From the NCBI RefSeq assembly GCF_014529535.1, contig NW_023503493.1:16276001-16340000 (forward strand): a stretch of DNA of 64,000 bases. Direction: 5' to 3'. The notes beneath the pieces are model-generated. The model searched no databases. It was given only the letters and a program-made list of their open reading frames with translations, and was not told where the DNA came from. This DNA is from Bradysia coprophila. Taxonomy: Eukaryota; Arthropoda; Insecta; Diptera; Sciaridae. The first letter of the stretch is position 1. Each line of letters opens with the position of its first letter. The position numbers and the translations under genes were made by a program. Shown piece after piece: positions 21,714 to 31,479 of the stretch.

Positions 21714-24619
21714 ATGGCATCAACAGTAGTAAATGGTTTCACAAGTAAGTTTTTTCGCTCAACACTTTTTCTGTTTCAATAACACGTAATCGCACCATTC
21801 AATCTGATACAGAAAATGAATCAGCTATTTTTTCACTGAAACATAAATTGCTTCCTGTTTCAGATGAAGTCGAATCAAATGAATTATGGGAAGAAGTCCA
21901 AATTCCAGTACCGTGGGGTTTCGTAGCAGGTAATATTGGGTACCGCTTTCAGTTTTTTCACCTTTAGAAAAAACAAAAAAAAAACAAAAAAACAAAAACT
22001 GTCTGCAAAACGGTTGATGAATTAGCATTTCCATTACAATGTAGTGCAAAGGTCAACATTTCACAATTATGCTTCTTTCTATATATTTCGAATTTCGTAG
22101 GTAACGTTTTTTTGATTGCATCGTTGTAGTGGTAATTCGTCGTAAATGTTCAGTGTTAATCAATATTATAAGTTTTTCTAGTTTTTTTTTCCTCCTTGGC
22201 AGTGAACTAGTTTGTGTGTATCTGGATGTTTTGCGCCATATCCAATTAGCTTAGTACGTCGTTTGAATTATCACCGGCCTGAGGGCGGATTGTAAGCTCT
22301 TCTGAAACCGACAACTACGTAAACTATACGCGGAGCAGGTTTACTAACCGACAAAAAAAAAATGAAGGGTCGGCCTGGTGTATATCCCATCACGGCTGTC
22401 ACATATCGTAGTAAATCGAAATTGGTGTCAAAATGGTGTGTACATTACGTCCTTTCCTTGTTCGGAACATTTTATTTTGTCAAGTGTGGCGTTTGTAGCT
22501 CATTTGTTCCATTCTTCTTTTCCAACTCCTTCATTTTGTGACATCAATTGCTACGATGAGTGAACCTCGTTAAGGCCCCACTTTTTTATTATTTAAAATA
22601 GCTGTCCTGACATCACTAGTAGGACATGCAGAGAGGCCACCATCGGCAATGAAAGTAAATAGATAGGTATGGCCAAACGTTCAAATTTGTTCTAGCCGGA
22701 GCACATACGGATTTGCATGGCGCCACCTCAAACGAACTCATTTCTAGTGCAAATTTCCACTAGAAATGAGTTCGTTTGAGGTGGCGCCATGCAAATTCGA
22801 ATGTGCTCCGACTTGTATGGATTGGCCATACCTACTTATCTTCTTTCATTGACCATCGGGCCCATTGTGCGTACTATTGTTTTTTGCAGTACTATGTTGT
22901 TTCGACGAATCTTCCTGTACTACTGATGATGTAATTAGATGATACCTAACAGTGAATCCGCCCAAATACTTTCTCCTTGCGGTTATGAAAGCAGGACAGT
23001 AGCACAATTAGTGCTCAGCTGTGTCCTTAGGATCGCTGCATTGTTCGCAGCATAGCATCCGCTCGTCTGCCGATAGTGGTTAGATGATTGTTAAAGGCGA
23101 AGTGTCCCGTCATTACCCCTGTATAGTTTTTGAGTCTCGTCCTACTGTTGTATAAAGAAACTTGGACTGCTGATTTTTATGCAATTTTTGGCTTGTCTAC
23201 AGTTCGGATTATCTACCCAGAACTTAATGGATTTGATTCATCATTTCCTTTAATTTCAGACTGTCCTGGCGCTTCAAGTCGGTGAACAGTCGTTGAGTAA
23301 TTGAAGCTTTCAAACTGTAGGCTAGGTGATATTATGGAGCCGAATTGACGTGGGACACTGGTCTATATGTGTAATAACACTTCATTCCAAAAGAGAAAAT
23401 CTATTTTTTCTAAGACTTCAAAACACTCTTTGCAAGCTGTTGGGTTTGCCTTTGATTTTCAACATCATCACTTACTCGCTTAAGGTGCATGTTGTATGTG
23501 ATAGACATGTACAACTGTTTTCCTTGGCTCAGCAAAATATTCAAAGGAAATTTTTAGAAATTCGATTTAAGTTACCACTTTGACCACTACCTTAATCGGC
23601 ATTTTCATTTGACCTTTGCACAAAATCAATCGATCATAAAGTTCAAATCGAAAACTGTTTACTCAAAATCAATTTAACAGGCAAATGGTGGGGTTCTCGA
23701 AGTAAACAACCAGTATTAGCGTTACATGGTTGGCAGGATAATGCAGGTGATACGACTATTTGTTGTCCATCAATTCAGATTTTTTTAAAAATTGTCTTTC
23801 GAACCCATTTCAGGAACATTCGATAAATTGTGTCCACTGCTGTCTCCGAATCTATCAATTCTTTGCATAGACCTGCCCGGCCATGGTAAATCGTCACATT
23901 ATCCGAAAGGCATGCACTACTACCTTTTCTGGGATGGAATATCGTTAATTCGTCGCATTGTCAAACACTTTGGCTGGCAAAAGATAAAATTGTTGGGTCA
24001 TTCGTTGGGAGGTGCATTGAGTTTCATGTATTCGGCTTCATTTCCGGATGATGTTGATCGATTTATCAGTATTGACATAGCCGGGCCTACAGTCCGAGAT
24101 CATCGAAAATCGGCTGCAAACACCGGTGACAGCATCGATAAGTTTCTGAAATATGAAAATCTGCCGATTAGCAAAATGCCGTGCTACGAATATGAAGAAA
24201 TGATAGACATTGTGGTGGACGCCTATGCGGGTTCCGTCGATCGTGATGGTGCTAAAACATTGATGATTCGCGGCATGGGCTCAGCACCGAAATCGATCAA
24301 TGAAAAAGGATTCCATTTTGTGAGAGATTTGCGTCTTAAAGTGTCGGCGTTGGGAATGTTTTCGATGGACCAAGTGCTTAGTTATGCCGAACAAATTAAA
24401 TGCGACGTCTTGAATATTAGAGCTGTACCTGGCATGGTGTTCGATAACGTGGAAGTGTATCCGAAAATTTTGGAACACACCAGAAAGAATGCAAAGAGTT
24501 TGCGGTATGAGGAAGTATCTGGTACACATCACATACATCTGAACACGCCGGACCGCATTTGCAAACTAGTTGATGAGTTTCTGTTGGCTGGACAAGTGTC
24601 CGCAAGCAGTAAACCTTAA
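21714..24619 (+). CDS. Alpha/beta hydrolase, kraken/SERHL-like (4 exons, 322 aa)
   Basis: Exons 21714-21744, 21864-21929, 23681-23746 and 23814-24619 all join in phase 1. The fold markers are in order: oxyanion-loop LALHGWQDNAG (residues 45-55), IDLPGHGKS (73-81), nucleophile elbow GHSLGG with Ser118, and a late GTHHIHLNTPD (His293-296 region) supplying the catalytic His. The acid is probably in the segment NIRAVPGMVFD. Length and order match the insect kraken and vertebrate serine-hydrolase-like family, whose substrates are poorly known; in flies the family is linked to gut or detoxification-type expression. There is no signal peptide. AATAAA lies at 24724. The 1.75 kb intron 2 carries a MITE (22647-22851). 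The assignment to an alpha/beta hydrolase is firm; the orthology is likely. Confidence 0.92.
22647..22851. mobile_element. MITE family B, copy 1 (8-bp TSD)
   Basis: This 205-bp near-perfect palindrome has ends CAATGAAAGTA and a mirrored right end. It is flanked by exact 8-bp repeats ACCATCGG (22639-22646 and 22852-22859). The arms carry GGTATGGCCA and GGCGCCACCTCAAACGAAC. An 8-bp duplication plus a CAATG terminus suggests a hAT-type non-autonomous element. A second copy is at 43362-43566. Confidence 0.85.
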
Positions 24620-25288
24620 ATGGGTTGTGGGAAATTGTAGGAATATTGAGCACCGATTATACGTACTATTGCCGCACACATACACACACCAATTGACAAA
24701 ATTAATTGCAAAGAGTTCCGTTGAATAAAAAATTAATTTATTTTCTGAAAATAAATGTGTTTTGAGAAAAGGTCCTACCTAAAACGTCACCGTCAAAAAG
24801 TGGAGAGAGTTTCAAAAATCGAAGTTTTTTTATTTTCAAAAAATACATCTCAGAACTGGTTGACGGCGCGGCGGTCAAATTGAGCCTGACTTGAAAATTC
24901 AGCTTCAAATCAGGTAATTTTTAAGGTCAAATTTTAGGTCACCTGAAATTTTCATACGAAGTCAGTTTTCGGGTTGTTTTCGGTTAATTTCAGGTTGACC
25001 TGTTCCGAGTTTTACCAAAAGATACGATGGGATGAAATAACGAATTCCCATTTTCAGTGATTACAATACAAATAATGTTAAAATCATTCCATATGCGTCA
25101 TCCCACGACAGAGTAAAGTTTGTTTTACTCTGCCGTGGTCGTGGTCATCGACATTAATTTACAAATTCCAACGTAAATGTCTGACCGCCGGAAATGCAAG
25201 GTGTAATGACTTCCTTCAAGCAGACAGTCTGGTGTTTTTTGATTAGTCGTCTTTTGCGTTAAATAGTTTTGACCTACAACAACCAATG

Positions 25289-25437
25289 AAGGACGTTCTT
25301 CAAGGACGTTTGAAATGCCATCAATGTTAACAAATGCACGTTAACAAAAAATCATACAAATGGATGAATGAACGAAACATTTAACGAAACTTAAGTGACG
25401 TTACGTCTGAAATTATTGTAACTTGAAGATGGTCTAT
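25289..25437 (+). repeat. MITE family C, copy 1 (diverged)
   Basis: It shares TTTGAAATGCCATC, AATGAACGAAACATTTAACG and AACTTAAGTGACGTTACGTC with the copies at 25806 and 26130. The terminal repeats (TTCTTCAAG / CTTGAAGATGG) are eroded. Confidence 0.6.
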
Positions 25438-25665
25438 TATAATCTTACAACAATATCTGACGGAGGAGTCCCATTCATCAACATTTAGATTTTTTTTGGA
25501 TCGATGGACGAATTGGGACGAATGTATTTAGCGAATATATACGTTCAAACCCAACGTTCTTTTTGCGTAAATTTCTGACTTCTATTTCTAGGTTCGCAAT
25601 GACATACTTTCCATAGTCTAATGAACAATTCGTTGGTTCGGAATTTCAATGAAAGTACAAACCAG

Positions 25666-25804
25666 GTATGGTCTGTCCATACAAACCGGAGGAAATAACG
25701 ATTTCAAGTAAACAAATTCACATTTCAATGAAAATCATTGAGTTTGTTTATATGAAATCGCTATTTCCTCCTCTCCATACAAATTTTGACATTAGTCAAT
25801 ACCT
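25666..25804. repeat. Inverted-repeat element between family C copies
   Basis: CCATACAAA, GGAGGAAATA and CGATTTC on the left are mirrored on the right by GAAATCGCTATTTCCTCC and CCATACAAA, with a ~40-bp centre. Outer ends GGTAT/ATACC pair. It sits directly against a family C copy. Confidence 0.6.
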
Positions 25805-25805
25805 G

Positions 25806-25954
25806 TAGATCATCTTCAAGACCGTTTGAAATGCCATCCACGTCAATAAATGCCATCCACGTTCAAAAAATCTCATACAAATGAATGAATGAACGAAACA
25901 TTTAACGAAACTTAAGTGAGGTTACGTCAAGAAAGTATCTTGAAGATGATCTAT
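25806..25954 (+). repeat. MITE family C, copy 2
   Basis: Intact ends TAGATCATCTTCAAG and CTTGAAGATGATCTA. A TA at each outer edge would fit a TA-duplicating (Tc1/mariner-type) target, though it could also be part of the terminal repeat. Confidence 0.7.
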
Positions 25955-26129
25955 ACTTTCATTGCTGAATTTGACCTGTTCAGTGGCAGAAATTGTGGCC
26001 TCCAAATTGGACATTTGTCAAATGAGTGTTCGTGCTAGGAGCAGTGCGTTGGCTATACACTTCTAATTTACATTTAATAGATCAGTTCTGACAAATTGAA
26101 CAGAGATTAAGGAAATATTTTTCGAATTA

Positions 26130-26262
26130 TAGATCATCTTCAAGATACGATACTTTCAGACGTAACCTCACTTAAGTTTCGTTAAATGTTTCGTTCATTC
26201 ATTCATTTGTATGAGTTTTTTTTAACGTGGATGGCATTTCAAACGGCCTTGAAGATGATCTA
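26130..26262 (-). repeat. MITE family C, copy 3 (inverted)
   Basis: Same ends TAGATCATCTTCAAG/CTTGAAGATGATCTA with the interior in reverse orientation to copies 1 and 2. It is close in sequence to copy 2, so the two are recent relative to copy 1. Confidence 0.7.
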
Positions 26263-26286
26263 TTCGTTCGTCAAGCGAGTGGGTTA

Positions 26287-26498
26287 AGTATAGTTTCCAC
26301 TTAAAAAGAGCACTCCGTTTAGCCTCCGTTTACATGACAGTTGTAAAATAGAACAAAGGAACTGTCACGTAAACGGAGTAAAAAATTGAAATAAATTCAA
26401 TTTCCACTCCGTTTGCGTGACAGTTCTTTTGTTCTATTTTACAACTGTCATGTAAACGGAGGCTAAACGGAGTGCTCTTTTTAAGTGGAAACTATACT
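26287..26498. mobile_element. 212-bp palindromic MITE with TTA target site
   Basis: Ends AGTATAGTTTCCACTTAAAA are mirrored exactly, with arms of about 90 bp (CACTCCGTTTAGCCTCCG, GACAGTTGTAAAATAGAAC). TTA lies at both outer edges (26284-26286 and 26499-26501). A 3-bp TTA duplication is typical of PIF/Harbinger elements; superfamily is inferred from this only. Confidence 0.7.
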
Positions 26499-26811
26499 TT
26501 AGATTTATTATTTTTACAAGTTGGCACACGGACATCGGTACATTATACCATCTGAAAACCTGTGCTACCAGCAACGAAATAAACTCATACTAAACGAGTT
26601 AACCTTAATCTATAAACATAGAATTGATGTTAAAGTGGGTGGAGGCCAATGTTTGTTTGTAAAAAAATAGTTCGTTTAGTAAGGACAAATGATCGAAATG
26701 GTATTTGTCCCACTATGCAGTGTTAAAAGAGAGAAAAATGACCAGTTGCTTAACTGGTTTCGATGGATGATACGTCAAAAATTGTATGTAAAGGTCCAGT
26801 CAACTAGGAAC

Positions 26812-27015
26812 CACGGCAGAGTAAAAGTAACCCAGGCAGGAGCACTTGTTTGACTAGGGACCTGAATAATCTAGTAGCCCTATGTTTTTTGCGAATTAAA
26901 TTTTTCAACTTATGTCAGTGTTCATTTGAGTTCATTTTCATACAGTGTATTAGGTCCCCCATTTGACGTTTCAATAATGAACCGCTCCTGCCAGGTTTAC
27001 TTTTACTCTGCCGTG
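26812..27015. mobile_element. 204-bp MITE with exact 8-bp TSD CTAGGAAC
   Basis: Ends CACGGCAGAGTAAAAGTAA and their inverse are flanked by CTAGGAAC at 26804-26811 and 27016-27023. There is no coding content. A TIR-only remnant with the same CACGRCAGAGTAAA motif lies at about 25103-25143. The 8-bp duplication points to hAT. Confidence 0.8.
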
Positions 27016-27301
27016 CTAGGAACAAACCAGTTAATTTAACTGAGCTTGATGGGTGAACACTCTTTTTGACATTCTCTTTTAACACAATATTGACATGATT
27101 TATGTGATTTGTAATTACTTATAATGAGTGTTTCAATAATTTATTTTCTAAAATCGTCAAACGGAAAGAAGTTTACATGATGTACATAAAAACTTAATAT
27201 AATTAACAAAGAAAAGACAACCATTTGGTCGGAATGAAAAGAGATTCCCAAGTTTAAAATAATGTTAAACCAATATGGAATGTTTATCAGTTGTGACGTC
27301 A

Positions 27302-28911
27302 CTAAAATACTGAAAGATAATCCGATACGACTCCGACCCAAAATACACCACCATTTAATGCAATCGTTGCTCGGAAGTGTACTTTTGCTGACAATTGTGC
27401 TGGTGCTTGCCATGTGAATGTTAGGCTGTCAACGCCGTCACCATTGATTCTTTTATGCGTGATAGCATTCTGTAAGAAATAATAGAAGACAAATGTAAAG
27501 AGACGTTGCAACGAACTGACTTACCTAGTCAGATATGCCTTACACGACTTTTAATGTCATTATTTGTACATTTTATTCGGAAATAAAGTCGAAATTTTTC
27601 GTCGAAAACTATTGGTCGGGTAAACTTACTCATTTACACTGTCCGAATCGAGTCCTCGATCCTAAACTTGCTAGTTCTATTTCAAAGATAGATTATTCAA
27701 TTATTACCTCCAGTCAATAGTAACAATTACACCTAACACATGTCAGAGAATTTTTTAAGCGATAACTTCACTCTACTACCCACTGAACTATTCCGTGCAT
27801 CAGTGCGTCAGTCGTTTTAAAATAAAATAAAATGTAATATTCGATCCACCGGTGTTGAGGAATTTCGCGCCGCGTCATTCACAATAACCCACAAAGTGAC
27901 ATTTTCCTTATACAAAATGTGTCATTTTGTCAATTATTGTGAATGACGCGGCGCGAAATTCTTAGCAGCCGATCCACCCTAGTCTTACATGCCTTCGTGA
28001 TTTACCTGCAACTCACTATTGCTTTCCCAGATTTTCGAATAATTTTTTTCGAATTGGCTACTTTCTGGTTGGGCTAAGGTTTGTAAGTATTCGAAAGGTG
28101 CGTTAGCTTTTAGTCCACTGGCGTAAGATCTATTTACGAAGTTTCTTTACAAATGTGACCACAAAATATCTCAGTAATTTAGCTATTATGTTAATTACCG
28201 AACATGGTATGGTACAATCATTACATGCAGTAATACACCATTCGAAATGCAACGAATGCATAAATTACTTTTTAATGTTCGTCTGCGGTAGATTATTTTC
28301 AATAGATGCATTTCAATCACATGTTCAGATTATTCTTTCCAAGCAACGCTGTTACAACAAAATCTATAACTGTTCTTCATAACTAGATTCACGAGAATTT
28401 AGAAAAAACCCGAAGGCCAACATTCAAACGACTAATTTCAATGACAATGACTAATATTTTGTTATTTCCTTTCCTAACTATCCGAACTATTCATGATCGA
28501 GCAGAAAACCAATTCGTTTTCCCTTGCTTACAATCCGAACACAAAACTAATTCCTGAACTTCCGTTAATTACTATACTTACACCAGATCCTCTACCGCAA
28601 TCCAATGTCTGACCAAAGGCGTGATTTTTATCAACCAACCATCTACCGGTTGGTGACTCTCCCACTCGAGCTTGAATCATAAATCCTTTGATTGTGTCGG
28701 ATCGCTTCACGCCCTGTATCGTAATGTCGACCTTACCACCAGATCTTATTTGACTTTGCGATAAAAACACTCGGTATGGTGCAACTGTTGACTGTGGATT
28801 GACGCCATGCTGTGGAACCATATCGAAGCATGCGTCGTCGGGAGCCCCGGAACTGTATGCGTTTGTGGCAACAACAGCCATTAGGCAAATTAAAATCACT
28901 TTAGCATTCAT
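27302..28911 (-). CDS. Secreted Reeler-domain defence protein, Hdd11/noduler-like, copy 1 (165 aa)
   Basis: Coding exons 28911-28582 and 27469-27302 join in phase 0 at GGT|GTAAGT. A signal peptide spans about residues 1-18 (MNAKVILICLMAVVATNA). The mature chain carries Reeler-domain features: Cys28 and Cys105 placed for a disulphide, YRVFLS, KVDITIQG, IKGFMIQARVG, then LTFTWQAP, VHFRATIAL and FWVGVVSDYLSV. Known insect Hdd11-like/noduler proteins are infection-induced, ~165-residue haemolymph proteins that bind microbes and promote nodulation. A TTTCAG acceptor lies one base upstream of the ATG, so the 5'UTR is spliced to an exon ending at 30475. AATAAA (minus) is at 27145-27140. The intron carries a 119-bp MITE. 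Confidence 0.9.
27851..27969. mobile_element. MITE family F, copy 1 (9-bp TSD)
   Basis: Ends GGTGTTGAGGAATTTCGCGC and a mirrored GCGCGAAATTCTTAGCAGC are flanked by CGATCCACC at 27842-27850 and 27970-27978. A 9-bp duplication is typical of Mutator-like elements. It lies in the intron of the first Reeler gene; another 119-bp copy is at 39265. Confidence 0.8.
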
Positions 28912-28979
28912 TCTGAAATGAAAGGACACGAGTCAGTTTTCCTGGGTTCATGGATTCAGTTCAGTGATGTTCATTATAA

Positions 28980-29010
28980 AGGCTGTAAACTTCCCCAAAG
29001 TTTACAGCCT
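28980..29010. repeat. Small hairpin
   Basis: GGCTGTAAACTT is mirrored by AAGTTTACAGCC within 31 bp, in the 5'UTR intron of the first Reeler gene. It is absent at the corresponding place of the second gene, so it is probably a late insertion or chance. Confidence 0.4.
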
Positions 29011-30474
29011 TGGTTAATTATGAGTTTGCTTTAGTTTTCCGTTAAATATGGATTACTTTATGTATAGTAGCGCCAGACCAATACCCTCTCTTATTGGTCA
29101 GACCCGAGAAAAAAAGTGTTTCTACTTACCACTAATTAGAATGAAGCAGAATTCAGTTGGGTCTTATCTTATGTTGAAAATTACAATTTTAAAATGTCAA
29201 TCTAGACTTCTCATTGGTCAATAGACGAACCAGTTGAGAAGGGTCAGAAAGTTGGCCAAATTTTCATTTGTTTGTTTTACATTTTTCGAAAAGAATTCTG
29301 CTAAAAAGATATTTATTATCGTAAATATTTACAGTACGAAACGCACAAATGTAGACTATACTTTAGCTCAATTGCTCAATTTTGAAACAAAAATTTTATG
29401 AAACATCTTAACGAATTTCATTGAATTTATTAAACCGAAAACCAGTTTAGTTTTTACTTATAATTCAATTTGCAAAGGTGAGCATAAATTAATTAGTTTC
29501 ATAAATCAATTTACAGATTATACAAACCGACAGTTCGCGCTATAATGTTCGAGTGTTTATATCAACTACTCAACTACACAAGTTCGGAATGGAAAACGAA
29601 ACCGACAGAAAAGCGTTGCTTGAACAAAGAAATCATTCAAAAGGGAAATACTTATTTGTTAACCTAGAGAAGAAAAAAAAGTTGGAAATTTCATTTTGAG
29701 GGTGTTGTAGCGAGGGCCACAAGTCACTCGAAAAAAAGTTTCAGCTGAGGTGAGAAAATGACGATTTTCTCGTGTCCGTTGTTAAAATTTTATTTTATCA
29801 ATGACGCTGCAAAAAGTATCGAGGACCTAACTGGGGAGAGTCGTTCGAGAGAATTGCAGGATGGGTTATAGGTTACATTTTCTGATGATGGAAAAGCTCT
29901 GAACGAAATATTAAATTTGTAACAAATCGAAAACAAATAAACTTCCATGCATCAAGTACTGATAGTGCAAGAAGTATGGCGACACTAATAAATTTATTGT
30001 ATTTATACAATTTCATGTTTTGTATCTGGCATTGCTACCTACATATTAAAGTAGCTTTATGGTCAATTTATTTTGCTAACGAAATTGTCGGAACGGTTTT
30101 GTAGATAAATTATATTTTTAGAGTGCTGAACATTACTGAAATTAAGTAACTCATTTTTAAATGGCTCATGATTATACTAAATTATGCCGAATTCCTTGAA
30201 ATAAAGTTTACTGAATCAAGGGCACATGAGCAGTGTTCTGATATTTTGTCACAAAAATCTTATTGTAGATGCACTTTTGTTCTACTTTCACGTTGTTTTT
30301 TCAATTTTAATTTCAATATATTCACAAACAGTCGCTAATGTTGGCGGTAATAAGTTTCACTTAATTGCTTCGCTAACACACCAAACAAAAGCATCTTCAT
30401 TTCACCTCACAGTGATATGTTTCGACTTTAATCTCACAAAATTTCACAATTTTTACGCAAAAAACGTATTTTAC

Positions 30475-30560
30475 CTGTTCAAAGTTTGATCCACCTTCGA
30501 AACAACTGTTCTTGCTACAAAAGCGTGTGTCTAACGTGGTGACTTCTATTGCGACGAATA
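30475..30560 (-). other. 5'UTR exon of Reeler gene copy 1
   Basis: The minus-strand reading ends GGATCAAACTTTGAACAG|GTAAAA, a good donor. The same block, with the donor kept, lies at 36196-36330 upstream of the paralogue. Preservation of the donor in both copies and a matching acceptor next to each ATG support a non-coding first exon. The upstream limit (transcription start) is not visible. Confidence 0.6.
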
Positions 30561-31191
30561 CACAAAATCTAAAATTGATGCGAACTGGACAGTGGACATG
30601 GATAGTGATCACAATGCAGTGTGTGTTACTACCACATATCCATATAATGATGTGCGATGTGTGTATTGTATTATCTAGTTATCTATTACAGACGTGATAC
30701 AGACGAGACTGTATGTTAATGACGTTAAGCCAAAACTGTAGTCTTTCTTTGTTAATTCGATTATATTTGTGCATTATTTAGCTTCGAATTAAGTGTTTAC
30801 AGGGCAGACTAGAACTGGAACATCGAATCATGAAACAAGCTTTAACTGTTGAAACGGAAAAATCATTTTTCGTGTAAGAGCAATCAGCTTTAACTGTTGA
30901 AACGGAAATAGTACATTTCGTACCTAGGACTAAAAGTCTTTTTTAGCGTGTGAGAAGTTTCCAGACAGAGCCGAAGGTGAAGCCGAAGGCGTCACGGATG
31001 CAACATAACAAATCTCTGAGGATTTGCATTACCTTCAGTAATGAGCCGTGATGTAAAAAGTTCATTTTACTTCTTCATTTTTGAGTAAACATTTTGACGA
31101 TTACAAACAATTTATTTTGACAGATTTTTTCAATAATTTATTCGTCAAACGGAAAGAAATTTACATGATGAACTTAAAAATTGAATAATTT

Positions 31192-31343
31192 CAACGCACT
31201 TCAAGCATGAGTGGTACCCTAAATAGAGTACTGAAACTGGACAGTGTATCATACAAACGTAAAACACTGTAAACACATTTTCATGTAAAATGAAGTACTT
31301 TCTGCAGCTGACCACTATGATCACTCATGCTTGAAGTGCGTTG
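31192..31343. mobile_element. MITE family A, copy in 3'UTR of Reeler gene 2 (7-bp TSD)
   Basis: Ends CAACGCACTTCAAGCATGAG and the mirrored CATGCTTGAAGTGCGTTG are flanked by ATAATTT at 31185-31191 and 31344-31350. The paralogous 3'UTR at 27199-27205 has a single ATAATTA and no element, an empty site. Confidence 0.85.
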
Positions 31344-31479
31344 ATAATTTACAAAGAAAAACCACAATGGAATGAAAAGAAGTGAACATTCACACTGTGA
31401 TTTAAACAAAAAGAGCGAGGAAAGAAATTAAAAAATGTAAATTACTGCTAAGCGAATCTGGAATGTTTATCAGCTGTCA

